A stretch of 64,000 nt of DNA from Paraburkholderia lacunae (GTDB taxonomy: Bacteria > Pseudomonadota > Gammaproteobacteria > Burkholderiales > Burkholderiaceae), in assembly GCF_003353175.1 (NCBI RefSeq), contig NZ_QHKS01000002.1:248001-312000 (forward strand), written 5' to 3'. The position numbers and the translations under genes are program-made. Of this stretch, positions 1 to 12,015 are shown one piece after another. Within the stretch, counting starts at the first letter, position 1, and the number at the start of each line of letters is the position of its first letter. Below the pieces are notes generated by a model. That model did not search any database. It was not told the DNA's origin and saw only the letters and a program-made list of their open reading frames with translations.

Positions 1-506
1 TAGTCTTCCATCAGCTTCTTGTCTTTTTGCAGCGCGCTTTGCGTCGAGAACGAGTTGTACGCGTCCATGAACTTCTTCGAATCGACGCCGTTCTTCGCGA
101 GGAACTTGGCCTGATCCTCCGGCGTCAGCAGGTAGTTCTTGTTGACGTGGATTTCGTTGAAGATCTTCGGCGTGAGCTGTTGCGCGAGACCGAGTGCGTC
201 GACGGCGTGGTACAGCTTCGAGTGCGGAATGAAATCGTCGCGGAAGGCGACCGGCACCCGCTTGAACACGACGTCCGGACCTTGCTTCTTGACCCATGCT
301 TCGAGGAAGGGGTCGAATTCGTTGCAGTGCGGGCAGCCGTACCAGAAGAATTCGGTGACTTCGATCTTGCCGGCCGGCGCGTCGGTAGGTTGCGCCGCCG
401 ACAGCACGGTGAAGTCTTTGCCGGATACCGGTGCGGTGGGCGATGCGTGCGCCGTGGCGGCAACGAGGCCCAGCGAGAGAAACAGAATGCTCAGCAATTT
501 TTTCAT
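1..506 (-). CDS. dsbA: Thiol:disulfide interchange protein DsbA (C-terminus cut by window edge)
   Basis: Periplasmic oxidase that puts disulfide bonds into exported proteins. The visible 168 residues start with a lysine-containing hydrophobic signal peptide ending near AHA (about residue 21). A thioredoxin fold follows, with the active-site motif CPHC in the context FFWYGCPHCNEF. The all-alpha insertion that separates the two halves of the thioredoxin fold comes next. The reading frame runs off the left edge, so the last 40 or so residues are missing. It lies downstream of argS and the SPOR-protein gene on the same strand, 180 bp after the latter. The CPHC motif makes DsbA much more likely than a DsbC or TlpA protein. 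Confidence 0.93.
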   Translation of the reverse strand, partial: MKKLLSILFLSLGLVAATAHASPTAPVSGKDFTVLSAAQPTDAPAGKIEVTEFFWYGCPHCNEFDPFLEAWVKKQGPDVVFKRVPVAFRDDFIPHSKLYHAVDALGLAQQLTPKIFNEIHVNKNYLLTPEDQAKFLAKNGVDSKKFMDAYNSFSTQSALQKDKKLMED

Positions 507-686
507 GTTGTGTTGACCCAGGTAGGCGGTAAAGCGGTGGCGCCACGCAAATGCCCGTCACCGTTTATAAATCGGCGTAAACGTCTTGTTTGCGTCTTGT
601 TTGTCCGTTGTGCTTGTGACACGCGCCGCACGGCGATAGTTCGGCGGCGGCGCGTCACGGCAAAGCATCGTTTGCTTATTGTTGGC

Positions 687-1499
687 TCATTGTTTCGTAA
701 AGCGGATCACAGCGGTATCCACGCCTGCGTCGGACAGACGCTGACGGCTCGAATTCATGTCCTCGAACTTCGAGAACGGCCCGATGCGCACCCGGTAGTA
801 CGTGATACCGCCCGCGTCGCGCTGCGTGACCTTCGATTCGAAGCCCTGGAAGGCGAGACGCGCGCGCTGCTGCTCCGCATCGGCCGCGGTCTTGTACGCG
901 CCCACTTGCAGGAAGTAGCCGGTATTGGCGTCGCCAGGCGTGGGCGCCGCATTCGAACCCGGCTTGATGCTGGCGACCGTCGTGGACGAACTGCTCTTCG
1001 GCGCCGAGGTGCCCGCGGTGGCCGAAGGCGCGCTGCCGGCTTGCGGCTTCTTCGCCGGCGCGGCGGCGCCGTTGCCGTTGCTGTTGCCGTTATCCTGCGC
1101 GGGTTTCGGTGCAACCGCCGTGCCGTTCGCATTGCCGTTTGCGCTGCCGTTCGACGGCGGCACTTCGACGATCTGCGGCTCTTCCAGCATGCCCGACTGC
1201 GTCTGCGAATTGGTCTGGCCCGGTGCGGTGTTCGGCGGCGCCGGTTGTGCGGCTTGCGGCACCGGCTGGCCCGGCGTCTTGCCTTGCAGCGGACGGTTCG
1301 GATCGTATTGCGGCTGGCTCGCGCCGGAATCGGACGCCGCGGGCGGCGCGACCTTTGCGACGAACGGCGTGGGCGCACGGGTGATATACAGCGCCACCAC
1401 TACCGCGATCGCAAGGCCGACGATCAGGCCCAGCACGATGCCGAGAAAAGTACCCCCGGTTTGTTTCGATTGCTTTGTTGTGCGGCGTGGTTTTGCCAT
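687..1499 (-). CDS. SPOR domain protein, FtsN-like
   Basis: Predicted cell-division or envelope protein of 270 residues. The N-terminus is short and basic (KPRRTTKQ), followed by one transmembrane segment (about residues 19-42, rich in G, L and V). A long low-complexity Pro/Ala/Asn/Gly linker follows. The C-terminal SPOR domain (about 190-268) has the typical pattern YFLQVGAY, then TYYRVRIGPF; this domain binds denuded peptidoglycan at septa. I chose the ATG at 1499 over an in-frame ATG 18 bp upstream because the basic cytoplasmic tail then starts directly. It sits between argS and dsbA, as in other Burkholderiales. FtsN identity is inferred from architecture only. Confidence 0.85.
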   Translation of the reverse strand: MAKPRRTTKQSKQTGGTFLGIVLGLIVGLAIAVVVALYITRAPTPFVAKVAPPAASDSGASQPQYDPNRPLQGKTPGQPVPQAAQPAPPNTAPGQTNSQTQSGMLEEPQIVEVPPSNGSANGNANGTAVAPKPAQDNGNSNGNGAAAPAKKPQAGSAPSATAGTSAPKSSSSTTVASIKPGSNAAPTPGDANTGYFLQVGAYKTAADAEQQRARLAFQGFESKVTQRDAGGITYYRVRIGPFSKFEDMNSSRQRLSDAGVDTAVIRFTKQ

Positions 1500-1578
1500 C
1501 GTATGAATCACCTGCAAAAAGAATCCTGGAACGGCCGTCGATTATAACGACGGCCGCATGCATGTTGCGCCGGAGGAC

Positions 1579-3369
1579 TTACATCTTGACGGGAGCGGAG
1601 ACGCCGATCGTCGCGAGGCCGTTGGCCAGCACCTGGCGCGTGGCCGCGAGCAGCGCGACGCGGGCGTTGCGCTCGGCTGCGTCGTCGACCAGCACGCGTT
1701 CGGCTTTGTCATTGTAGAACGAGTGGAATTCCCCGGCGAGGTCGCGCAGGTAGAACGCGACCGCGTGCGGCGCGAGTTCGTCGGCGGCATGCTGAAGCAT
1801 GTCCGGGAACTCGGCGAGCTTGTTCAGCAAGGCCATCGCGCGTTCGCTCGTGAGCGGCGCCACGTCCACCTCGGCCAGCGTGCTTTCGTCCGTGTTGTAG
1901 CGCGCCTTGCACTCGGCGATCACCGAGCAGATGCGTGCGTGCGCGTACTGCACGTAATGCACCGGATTTTCGTCGTTCTGCTTCAGCGCGAGGTCGATGT
2001 CGAACACGAATTCCGTATCCGCTTTGCGCGAGATCAGGAAGAAGCGCACGGCGTCGCGGCCGCGGCGAATCGTCTCTTCGTCGATCAGGTCGACGGCGGC
2101 TTCCGAGCCCGGCGTCGCGCCGCCCGACCATTCGATCAGATCGCGCACGGTGACGTAACTGCCGGCACGCTTGGAGATCTTCACTTCCTCGCCGTTGCGC
2201 ATCACCGTGACCATCTTGTGCAGGATGTAGTCGGGATAGCCCTTCGGAATGCCGATGCCGAGCCCTTGCAGGCCGGCGCGCACCCGCGCGATCGTGCCGT
2301 GGTGGTCCGAGCCCTGAATGTTGATGACCTTGGTGAAGCCGCGTTCCCACTTGGCGACGTGATAGGCGACATCCGGCACGAAGTACGTGTAGGTGCCGTC
2401 GCTCTTGCGCATCACGCGGTCTTTGTCGTCGCCGTCGTCGGTGGTGCGCAGCCACAGCGCGCCTTCCTGGTCATAGGTCTTGCCGGCGGCGATCAGCGCC
2501 TCGACCGTCTTCTCGACCCGGCCTTCCTTGTACAGCGAAGACTCCAGATAGTACTGATCGAACTTCACGCCGAAGGCCTGCAAGTCCATGTCCTGCTCGC
2601 GGCGCAGGTACGCCACCGCAAAGCGGCGGATCGCGTCGAGGTCTTCGATGTCGCCCGCGCCCGTCACCGGCTCGCCGTCGCTCGCGGCAACGGTGACGCC
2701 CTTCATATAGTCTTGCGCGATCTCGGCGATGTACTCGCCGTTGTACGCGGATGCCGGCCAGCCGGGCTCGCCGGGGGCGAGGCCGCGGGCGCGCGCCTGG
2801 GTCGACACGGCGAGCGTGTGGATCTGCACGCCGGCGTCGTTGTAATAGAACTCGCGATGCACGTCATAGCCTTGCGAAGCCAGCACGTTCGAGAGCGCGT
2901 CGCCGAGCGCTGCCTGACGGCCGTGGCCGACGTGCAGCGGGCCGGTCGGGTTGGCCGAGACGAATTCGATCAGCACGTGCTTGCCGGCGTCGCGTTGCGA
3001 GCGGCCGAACGCGTCTTTCCCGGCGAACACGGCGGCGATGACCGCCTGCTTGGCGGCGGCCGCGAGACGCAGGTTGATGAAGCCGGGGCCGGCTACTTCG
3101 GCGGCATCGACGAGACCCCTGGCTTGCGGTTGCGCGAGCAGCGTGTCGACGATCTGTTGCGCCAACTGGCGCGGGTTGGCGCGCAGCGGCTTGGCGAGTT
3201 GCATCGCCACGTTGCAGGCGACGTCTCCGTGCGCCGCGACCTTGGGGCGCTCCAGCGTGATTGCGGGCGCGACGAAAGTGGCTTCGCTCGCGCCCCAGGA
3301 CGCTTGCGCAACTTGCTTCACCGTGTCGGCGAGCAGTGTTTCGAGTGTGTGTTTATGTGCAGGCAGCAT
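1579..3369 (-). CDS. argS: Arginyl-tRNA synthetase
   Basis: Cytoplasmic class I aminoacyl-tRNA synthetase of 596 residues, normal for the family, which charges tRNA-Arg. The N-terminal Arg-tRNA additional domain (about 1-110) is followed by the class I signature in the form HVGH (residues 146-149, context [13 protein letters not shown]). A KMSK-equivalent loop reads KISKRAGS near residue 400. The C-terminal DALR anticodon-binding domain includes [11 protein letters not shown]. It appears to be the first gene of an argS-SPOR-dsbA run on the minus strand, with 79 bp before the SPOR gene. A long open frame antisense to it is a codon-bias shadow. Confidence 0.97.
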   Translation of the reverse strand: MLPAHKHTLETLLADTVKQVAQASWGASEATFVAPAITLERPKVAAHGDVACNVAMQLAKPLRANPRQLAQQIVDTLLAQPQARGLVDAAEVAGPGFINLRLAAAAKQAVIAAVFAGKDAFGRSQRDAGKHVLIEFVSANPTGPLHVGHGRQAALGDALSNVLASQGYDVHREFYYNDAGVQIHTLAVSTQARARGLAPGEPGWPASAYNGEYIAEIAQDYMKGVTVAASDGEPVTGAGDIEDLDAIRRFAVAYLRREQDMDLQAFGVKFDQYYLESSLYKEGRVEKTVEALIAAGKTYDQEGALWLRTTDDGDDKDRVMRKSDGTYTYFVPDVAYHVAKWERGFTKVINIQGSDHHGTIARVRAGLQGLGIGIPKGYPDYILHKMVTVMRNGEEVKISKRAGSYVTVRDLIEWSGGATPGSEAAVDLIDEETIRRGRDAVRFFLISRKADTEFVFDIDLALKQNDENPVHYVQYAHARICSVIAECKARYNTDESTLAEVDVAPLTSERAMALLNKLAEFPDMLQHAADELAPHAVAFYLRDLAGEFHSFYNDKAERVLVDDAAERNARVALLAATRQVLANGLATIGVSAPVKM

Positions 3370-3813
3370 GCTTGTTGCGAGTCCAGTGAGGCAATCCGGT
3401 GATGCGGAAGAGGTGCCGGCCGCGCGGCAGGCGCAGCCGATTCGTCAGAAGCGTGGAAAGCGGCGGCGCGCCCGCCAGGATGCATCGGGCACGCCGCTCG
3501 GGCGCGGCTTCAGGCACATGGCCTGCGACGCGGCCGGCGCGGTGCGTAGCGTCATGCCGAGGCGCTTGCTGCTGCGGCACGCAGCGGACCGCGGCCAGCC
3601 GGCCCGGCCGCGCGACTTCCGCCAGGCCGCGCGCGGCGTATGGCGGCGCGCTTTTCCGTCCAGACGGATTTTAGCAGGTGCTAATATGTTCAATGAGATG
3701 CCCACTAAGGGCCGTGGCCGCCATGCCTGATCGGCGTGTCAACGAAACGCGCGTCGGCGGCGGCCGTACAGCCGCTCGCGCGGCGATCCAACATAACGAA
3801 AAAGGGAACAGTC
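3370..3813. other. Divergent intergenic region between argS and the DUF1840 gene
   Basis: About 440 bp with no convincing gene. It must hold the argS promoter (minus strand) and the DUF1840 promoter (plus strand). Near 3673-3688 a short AT-rich stretch contains a TAGCA/TGCTA inverted repeat and looks like the core of a promoter. Open frames here have no recognisable protein features and shift register with the GC-rich codon bias. Confidence 0.4.
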
Positions 3814-4140
3814 ATGCTGATTACTTTCAAATGTCGCGCAGCGCCGGACGTGGTGATGCTGGAGAATCTCGCTCACTACCTGGTCGGCATCGTCGGCAAG
3901 CGGCTGGGTGAGCGTGGTGTCATTACCCACGACGAAGTGGGTATTGCGATCACGAAACTCGAGTCGGCCATCACTACCGACAAGCAGGAGCGCGCCGAGC
4001 ACGACGGTCATTTCCACGAAGGCGAAGAAGGCCACGAGCCGCATGAGATTCCGCCCGGACTCGCGCAGCGCGCGTATCCGTTCCTCGACATGCTGCGCGC
4101 GGCGCAGAAGGAAAACGCGGACATCGTCTGGGGCCTCTGA
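3814..4140 (+). CDS. DUF1840 domain protein
   Basis: Small cytoplasmic protein of 108 residues and unknown function, of a type common in Burkholderiales. It begins MLITFKCRAAPDVVML and ends PFLDMLRAAQKENADIVWG, the conserved edges of the family as I know it. The centre is acidic and His/Glu-rich (about residues 60-80). The ATG at 3814 is preceded by an AAAGGGA ribosome-binding site. An in-frame upstream ATG at 3736 would add 26 atypical residues and was not used. A strong terminator follows about 100 bp downstream, so it is probably monocistronic. Confidence 0.85.
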   Translation: MLITFKCRAAPDVVMLENLAHYLVGIVGKRLGERGVITHDEVGIAITKLESAITTDKQERAEHDGHFHEGEEGHEPHEIPPGLAQRAYPFLDMLRAAQKENADIVWGL

Positions 4141-4237
4141 TTTCGGGCCTGCCCACCGGTCGCGGCGTGCGGTACGCCTCGCGCCGCAGACCCTGATGTG
4201 CCAATCCCGATGTGTCAATCAATCGTGTGCCAATAAA

Positions 4238-4262
4238 AAGAGCCCGCTTCGCGCGGGCTCTT
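4238..4262. terminator. Rho-independent terminator, probably bidirectional
   Basis: Perfect 10-bp stem (4238-4247 with 4253-4262) and a 5-nt TTCGC loop. The stem is A-rich on the left and T-rich on the right, as expected of an intrinsic terminator usable from both sides. It lies between the convergent DUF1840 gene and the small secreted-protein gene. Confidence 0.85.
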
Positions 4263-4302
4263 CGTCTTTCGCAGGCCCGAACGGGCGGCCTGTCCGGGCT
4301 GC

Positions 4303-4512
4303 TTACTGGCTGGCGGCATCCGCCGATGCGGCCATTGGCGCTGACGCACCCTTTTTCATTTTCTTCGTTTTCGGCTTCTTGACGTGCTTCTCTACCGGCG
4401 GCGAATACGAACTGACCGCGCTGGAGCCGGCCGGAGCGGCCGTCTGAGCCAGCGCCGCCGAGGCGCCGACGGCGAGCGAAACAGCAGTCAATAACAGCGT
4501 CAGCTTCTTCAT
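4303..4512 (-). CDS. Small secreted basic protein, unknown function
   Basis: 69-residue protein. A clear Sec signal peptide (MKKLTLLLTAVSLAVGASAALA, cleavage after ALA) is followed by about 47 mature residues. The mature part is Lys-rich in the middle (KHVKKPKTKKMKKG) and ends in Ala/Ser. A purine-rich GGAGAAAA lies just upstream of the ATG. No enzymatic motif is present. The shape suggests a small exported or envelope-associated cationic peptide, but I do not recognise the family. Convergent with DUF1840 across the terminator. Confidence 0.7.
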   Translation of the reverse strand: MKKLTLLLTAVSLAVGASAALAQTAAPAGSSAVSSYSPPVEKHVKKPKTKKMKKGASAPMAASADAASQ

Positions 4513-4670
4513 ACGATTTTCTCCGTTGACGATTGCAATTGGGTAAGCCGACGCGTTTTGGCCGCGTCTGGCGGGGTAAAGCTAGTTCAGTCTACAAAGC
4601 CGAAAATTGCACTGCCGCAAATATTCAGTCTTTGCAGCCCGATATAGTGGGTTTCCCGCCACGCAAAGGC

Positions 4671-7388
<2,718 letters not shown>

Positions 7389-7484
7389 GGCGTGTATGCG
7401 GTTCGATTGCGTGCGGGATTGCGTACGATTAGGTGTGTCTGTTTCGGTAGCGGAAGAGCGGCGGGTGGGCGCAGAGCCGCGAAC

Positions 7485-8555
7485 TCAGGCTGCGTCGCGA
7501 TATTGCGTCGGCCACTTGCGCGGCTTCACGTCGGCCAGCGCTTTCGCAATCGCCGCGATATGCTCCGGCGTCGTGCCGCAGCACCCGCCCGCGATATTCA
7601 CGAGACCTGCCTGCGCAAACTCCTTCAGCAATCCCGACGTATCCGCCGGCAATTCGTCGAAGCCCGTGTCGCTCATCGGATTCGGCAAACCGGCGTTCGG
7701 ATAGCACGACACGTAGGTGTCGCACAGCTTCGCCAGTTCGGCGATGTACGGGCGCATCAACGCCGCGCCCAGCGCGCAGTTCAGGCCGAACGTGAGCGGC
7801 TTCGCGTGACGCAGCGAATTCCAGAATGCTTCGACAGTCTGCCCCGACAGAATGCGGCCCGATGCATCGGTGACCGTGCCCGAGATCATGATCGGCAGAC
7901 GTTCGCCGGTGTCCTCGAAGAGTTCATCCAGCGCGAACAGCGCGGCCTTCGCATTGAGCGTGTCGAAGATAGTTTCGACGAGAAACAGATCGGCGCCGCC
8001 GTCGAGCAGCGCCTTGGCCTGCTCGTAGTACGCCGCGCGCAATTCGTCGAACGTCACGTTGCGCGCGCCTGGATCGTTCACGTCAGGGGAAATGCTCGCT
8101 GTTTTCGGCGTCGGTCCGATCGCGCCGGCGACGAAGCGCGGCTTGTCCGGCGTCGAGTACTTGGCGCAGGCGGCGCGCGCGAGCTTCGCCGATGCGAGGT
8201 TCATCTCGACGGCGAGGCCTTCCATCCCGTAGTCGGCCTGCGCGACCGTGGTGGCTCCGAACGTGTTGGTCTCGATGATGTCCGCGCCCGCCGCGAGATA
8301 TTGCTCGTGGATCTCGCTGATGATCTGCGGCTGCGTGATCGACAGCAATTCGTTGTTGCCTTTGATGTCGCGCCCGTAGTCCTTGAAGCGCTCGCCACGG
8401 TAGCGGGCTTCGTCGAGCTTGTAGCGCTGGATCATCGTGCCCATCGCGCCGTCCAGGATCAGGATGCGCGACTTGAGCAGCGCGGGCAGCGCCGTGCCGC
8501 GCGTATAGGCGGCATCAGGACGGACTGGCGTGGCGGTTTGAGCAGGCTGGTTCAT
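7485..8555 (-). CDS. metH: Methionine synthase, N-terminal homocysteine-binding component
   Basis: 356-residue homocysteine S-methyltransferase domain, the first module of MetH. The barrel opens with [15 protein letters not shown]. Zinc ligands for the homocysteine thiolate are visible as a Cys in GLNCALGA and the Cys pair in [11 protein letters not shown] near residue 320. It ends soon after this domain, so it cannot bind cobalamin or folate alone. The next gene downstream supplies those modules. Both start and stop codons are intact and the 96-bp gap holds its own stop codons, so this is a split gene rather than a sequencing frameshift. Confidence 0.94.
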   Translation of the reverse strand: MNQPAQTATPVRPDAAYTRGTALPALLKSRILILDGAMGTMIQRYKLDEARYRGERFKDYGRDIKGNNELLSITQPQIISEIHEQYLAAGADIIETNTFGATTVAQADYGMEGLAVEMNLASAKLARAACAKYSTPDKPRFVAGAIGPTPKTASISPDVNDPGARNVTFDELRAAYYEQAKALLDGGADLFLVETIFDTLNAKAALFALDELFEDTGERLPIMISGTVTDASGRILSGQTVEAFWNSLRHAKPLTFGLNCALGAALMRPYIAELAKLCDTYVSCYPNAGLPNPMSDTGFDELPADTSGLLKEFAQAGLVNIAGGCCGTTPEHIAAIAKALADVKPRKWPTQYRDAA

Positions 8556-8610
8556 GGCGGACGTGGGCTTGCGCCGGCTTTTTCAGGAAACTTGTCATTG
8601 TAGCCGCTGC

Positions 8611-8679
8611 GGGTCGCTTGCGCCGGGCGTGGGCGGCGCAAGCGCCGTGGGCGAGGCGGAGTCGTCCGCCTCGCGACCC
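8611..8679 (-). other. Three-way-junction-like inverted repeats upstream of metH
   Basis: An outer 7-bp stem (8611-8617 with 8673-8679) encloses two hairpins. One has a perfect 9-bp stem (8616-8624 with 8635-8643). The other has a perfect 10-bp stem and 4-nt loop (8651-8660 with 8665-8674). The stems share 1-2 bases at their edges. It lies 55-125 bp before the metH N-terminal gene. If transcribed it would be part of the 5' leader, but a possible -10 box nearer the gene (minus-strand TACAAT, 8597-8602) would place it outside the mRNA. Confidence 0.35.
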
Positions 8680-8774
8680 ACGCGCACGCGAGCACCCGCA
8701 AGCAGATGTAAAGCGGCAGCGCACGCAAATTAACGGCAACGCACGAAATGCAGGAAAGGGAAGGAGGAAAAGAA

Positions 8775-8808
8775 AACGGCCCAGCGGGCACGGGCCTGCT
8801 GGGCCGTT
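8775..8808 (-). terminator. Rho-independent terminator downstream of the DUF3567 gene
   Basis: Perfect 11-bp stem (8775-8785 with 8798-8808) with a 12-nt loop. Read on the minus strand, it is followed by a T-rich run (TTTTCTTTTCC). It lies about 90 bp after the DUF3567 stop codon and before the metH leader. Confidence 0.85.
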
Positions 8809-8897
8809 CTATCGATGCTGACCGACTTCAAGGCCGCCGGCTGTGCCGGACGGCGCGGTCGATGTATGTCGCCAGACTGTTAAGCCGAACCTCGAGG

Positions 8898-9155
8898 TTA
8901 GTGAAGAATCACCGGTTGATGCATCAGACTGTCGAACTGGCCGAGGAATTCGTCTACCTCGTCCAGCGACGGCTCCTCTTCGATCAGTTTTTGCACGTGC
9001 TCGCGAAAGCGCGCGGCCATTGCACCGTCGATATAGATTTCACGCTGCATGTTCTTGTCGACGATCTCGTAGCCACCGGACTTCATGGCCAGCAGACCTT
9101 CCTGCGGCGGAAACTCGACGACGCAGTAGTTGGGGCTGTTGTAGATCATTTGCAT
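8898..9155 (-). CDS. DUF3567 domain protein
   Basis: 85-residue protein of unknown function, conserved in beta-proteobacteria. It begins MQMIYNSPNYCVVEFPP and contains GGYEIVDKNMQREIYIDG, typical of the family as I know it. The C-terminal half is acidic and helical. The ATG at 9155 is chosen because TAAGGAGTG lies 6-7 bases before it; an upstream in-frame ATG at 9212 lacks this and would add 19 residues. Followed by a strong terminator, so probably monocistronic. Confidence 0.85.
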   Translation of the reverse strand: MQMIYNSPNYCVVEFPPQEGLLAMKSGGYEIVDKNMQREIYIDGAMAARFREHVQKLIEEEPSLDEVDEFLGQFDSLMHQPVILH

Positions 9156-9273
9156 GGCGACACTCCTTATTTCCGTTGGCTCCTGGCCGTTCCTGCACCG
9201 TACGTGGAGCATTTGGTGTGGAATTCAAGGGGTGGGTCCGGATTGATGCTTGTAAAGGTTCCGAACCTACCGG

Positions 9274-9640
9274 TTAGACCGGCCTTGCAAGAAACGTTTC
9301 AAGCAGTGCAGCAAAACGGTGAGATTGCTCGATCGGGGCAAGATGAGCGGCTTCGAGCAGTTCGAACTGTGCGCCTTCGTGGCGTTTGCCATGGCTTGTG
9401 TCGCAGCAGGCGGCGTGCCTGTGTCGCGGCGGCCCGCCGCCGCGAGGGTGAGAAGACGTAACGTCCCCAGCTTACCGCGGACATCGAAATCGCGCAGCGC
9501 TTCGCATGCGAGAGCGTAGCCTTCTGACAACGTATTGATCAGCGCGTCGAGAATCTGCTCGACGGCTTCAGGGTGTGCTGCCTGACGCAGTGGCCGCGCG
9601 AACGGTTGCAGCTCTTCGGGCGAGTAAGCGTTGCCGCGGA
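9274..9640 (-). pseudogene. Relic of a 3-oxoadipate enol-lactonase (PcaD-like alpha/beta hydrolase), C-terminal half only
   Basis: In one frame about 80 residues resemble the cap and late core of PcaD: YSPEELQPFARPL, INTLSEGYALACEALRDFDVRG, then GRRDTGTPPAATQAMANA. Near 9379-9380 the frame changes, and the next frame continues with EGAQFELLEAAHLAPIEQ and FAALLETFLARPV, then a stop at 9274-9276. AAHLAPIEQ is the catalytic-His region of this family. The N-terminal half with the nucleophile Ser is absent, and the upstream end lies only 34 bp from the stop codon of the DUF3108 gene. No pca genes are nearby. Homology is inferred from motifs, not a search. Confidence 0.7.
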
Positions 9641-9674
9641 AGTTTCGGCGATTTCTTCGAGATCCTGCTCGCGT

Positions 9675-11036
9675 TCAAGGCTTTTCGGGCGCGCCGGCGG
9701 AATCGGTCGAATCGACCGGCGACGTGGGGGGCGAAGTGGCTGCGGAAGCGGGCGAGGCGGTGGGCTGCGCCTCGGGTGTGCCTGCCGATGGCGCGGATGG
9801 CGCCGGGTTGGCCGCTGTGTTGGTCGGCGGGTGGGTCGCGGGGTTGGTCGAATTGTCAGGCGAACCGTTGCTGCCGCTGTTGTCGCGTTTCTCGCGGTTG
9901 CCGTTGTTATCCGTACCGCTGGCCGAACCGCCGACGCCCGCAGCATCGAGCTTGCCGCGCCAGACGAGTTCGAATTGCGTGCCGTTCGGTTCGGTTTGCA
10001 TGATTCGCGCGGGCAACCAGCCGAGCGATGGCGCGAGCCACACGTCGATTCGGCGCTGATCGCCTTCACGGCGGGGCAGCCGCTTGAAATGGCGTGTATC
10101 GAGGTAGCCCTGCGCGGTGCGGATCGTCTCGTCGCCGATTGTCTCGACCGGCCAGTTCTCGCCGCTGTCGCTATCCACGACGAAGAACTGCCGCGTCACG
10201 CCGGGTTTATATGCGTCGGGGTCGCCGCGCACCAGGCTGGCAAGTTGCATCACCATGCTGAAACGGTCCTGCGCGCCGTCGGGCAGCGGCAGTGTCGCCG
10301 GCGTGCGCGTGAATGCGATCTGTCTGGCGGTGCGGTTGAAGATCGATACGTCTTCGGGCCGGCGGCCGCGTTTTTCGATGTATTGCTCGGGGGCGAGGCC
10401 AAATGCGTCGATGCGGCCGTGGCTCGAATACACAAATGCGCCGACGAACGGTAGCGGCACGGATACGACCATTTCGTAGCTCTGGGCGTTGCTGGTCCAG
10501 TGGATCGTGCCGGGCTGGTTGCGCACGCCGTTGTAGAACGAGTCGTATTGCAGTTCGCCCGACGGCGGGACGGAGAACTTTACGCCGGATGAAGCTTGCG
10601 GCGCACTGGCGGCAGCGGGCGCGCCGGCCGTGCCATTCGATGCAGCAACGGCGCTGCTTGCCGCAGCCGATGCGCTCGCCGCGGCGTCCGGCGCGGCCGT
10701 GGCGGGAGCGGGCGCAGCGGTTCCCGGCTGCGTAGCGGTCAGCACATGTTCGCGCGGTTTTCGGGGGATGGCTTGATGCGCCGGCTGCAGTTGCTGCGAG
10801 GCGTCGGCGGGCTTGCGCTCGATGCGCTCGGGCATCAGCAGCGCGACCTGCACGGGAATAGTCTGCTTGTCCGCTGCATTCAGCATCGCGCGGTTGCGCT
10901 CGACCCACTGCGCGGCGATCCAGTGCAGAACGGCCACCACCAGCAGCACGGCAATCCATCGCCACGCGCGCAGATCGAGGCGCGCGGCGATGGGCTGCGT
11001 GCGCTCGGAGCTGCGTGTGATGGACGGTGACGACAT
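9675..11036 (-). CDS. DUF3108 domain envelope protein with TonB-like N-terminus
   Basis: 453-residue membrane-anchored protein. A short basic cytoplasmic tail is followed by one transmembrane helix (about residues 28-46, WIAVLLVVAVLHWIAAQW). A long Ala/Pro/Ser-rich linker (about 75-150) then spans the periplasm. The conserved DUF3108 region (about 155-370) contains GELQYDSFYNGVRNQPGT and WLAPSLGWLPARIMQTE. The last 80 residues are low-complexity Asn/Pro/Ala. The function is unknown; a beta-rich periplasmic domain is likely. The gene is followed closely by the PcaD relic and lies 70 bp after the IclR gene. Confidence 0.75.
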   Translation of the reverse strand: MSSPSITRSSERTQPIAARLDLRAWRWIAVLLVVAVLHWIAAQWVERNRAMLNAADKQTIPVQVALLMPERIERKPADASQQLQPAHQAIPRKPREHVLTATQPGTAAPAPATAAPDAAASASAAASSAVAASNGTAGAPAAASAPQASSGVKFSVPPSGELQYDSFYNGVRNQPGTIHWTSNAQSYEMVVSVPLPFVGAFVYSSHGRIDAFGLAPEQYIEKRGRRPEDVSIFNRTARQIAFTRTPATLPLPDGAQDRFSMVMQLASLVRGDPDAYKPGVTRQFFVVDSDSGENWPVETIGDETIRTAQGYLDTRHFKRLPRREGDQRRIDVWLAPSLGWLPARIMQTEPNGTQFELVWRGKLDAAGVGGSASGTDNNGNREKRDNSGSNGSPDNSTNPATHPPTNTAANPAPSAPSAGTPEAQPTASPASAATSPPTSPVDSTDSAGAPEKP

Positions 11037-11106
11037 CGGCGAGTGGAGTTAGGCGACGGAAGTTAGGCGACGGAAAGTGAGCGGGTTGGCGCACGCGTGC
11101 AGCGCG

Positions 11107-12015
11107 TCAGCGCGGCGTCGGACTATACCCCAGCTCATACGACAGCTTTTGCGCACACTCGCGCAGGGCCGTATCGATCTCGCCGCCCCAGCGGATATCG
11201 AACGCGCCTTCATGACCGAGCGCGACCAGGCCGAGCGCGAGATCGCCGGTCGAGTCGAACACCGGCATGCAGAACGCGTGGATAGTCGGCAGCAACATGC
11301 CCTCGACGCGTGCCGCCTCATGCTGTCGCACCTCGGCCAACACGCGTTCGACTTCTTCCCGCGTGCGCGGTTCGCTGGCTTGCGACGAGCGGCGCGAATC
11401 GGCCAGCTCGCGCTCCAGCATCGCGGCGGTCTTGCCAGGCGGCAGATAGGCGGCAAACAGCAGGCCGGTGGCGGAACTGAGCAGCGGCATCACGTCGCCG
11501 AGCTTGAGCGACGCCTTCGCCGGGTGGCTCGACTCCATCCAGTGAACCATCGTCGGACCCTGATTGCCCCACACGGCGATGCCCACGGTCAGATCGAGCC
11601 GGTCGCGCAGTTCGGCGAGCGCGATGCGCGCGAGCTTCACGCCGTCGACGCGCGCGAGCCGCGCGAGTCCCAATTGCAAGGCGAATCCGCCGAGCTCGTA
11701 GCGGCCCGACAGCGGATCCTGCGCGACCACGCCGAGCCGCAGAAAACTCACCAGATAGCGATGCGCCTTGGCCGGACTCATGCCGGCGCGCTGCGCCAGA
11801 TCGCGCAGCATCATCGCGCGCGGTTCGTGAGTCAGCACGTCGAGCAGCCTGAAACCGACTTCGATCGACTGAATGCCCGAGCGCAGTTTCTCCTCGCCGG
11901 CTTCGACGGCTTCGACGGTTTCGTCGTCTGAGGAATCAGCGGATTCAGTTCGGTCGAGCGGTCCAGCTGGGGTGGCATCGGGATGGATCGCGCCGGGGCG
12001 GGCAAGTGAAGGCAT
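11107..12015 (-). CDS. IclR family transcriptional regulator
   Basis: 302-residue regulator. A 45-residue acidic extension precedes the winged helix-turn-helix (about 48-110, SIEVGFRLLDVL then LAQRAGMSPAKAHRYLVSFLRLG). The IclR effector domain follows (about 125-295), with VGIAVWGNQGPTMVHW, LPLLSSATG-like and PVFDSTGDLALGLVALG segments. It is divergent from the fumarylacetoacetase-family gene across 163 bp, so it probably controls that gene and perhaps the binding-protein and enoyl-CoA hydratase genes beyond. IclR proteins usually sense small aromatic or carboxylic acids. The ligand here is unknown. Confidence 0.9.
   Translation of the reverse strand: MPSLARPGAIHPDATPAGPLDRTESADSSDDETVEAVEAGEEKLRSGIQSIEVGFRLLDVLTHEPRAMMLRDLAQRAGMSPAKAHRYLVSFLRLGVVAQDPLSGRYELGGFALQLGLARLARVDGVKLARIALAELRDRLDLTVGIAVWGNQGPTMVHWMESSHPAKASLKLGDVMPLLSSATGLLFAAYLPPGKTAAMLERELADSRRSSQASEPRTREEVERVLAEVRQHEAARVEGMLLPTIHAFCMPVFDSTGDLALGLVALGHEGAFDIRWGGEIDTALRECAQKLSYELGYSPTPR

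Noticed and set aside
27..1547. 506-codon plus-strand frame at the left edge
   Set aside because: Antisense to dsbA and the SPOR gene, which have signal peptide, CPHC and SPOR motifs.
1558..3402. 614-codon open frame on the plus strand
   Set aside because: It is antisense to argS across its whole length; composition (Arg/Val/His-rich) is that of a codon-bias shadow in high-GC DNA.
8556..8760. Cobalamin or SAH riboswitch before metH
   Set aside because: I could not find the conserved B12-box or the SAH-riboswitch core sequences on the minus strand; only the three-stem element is present.
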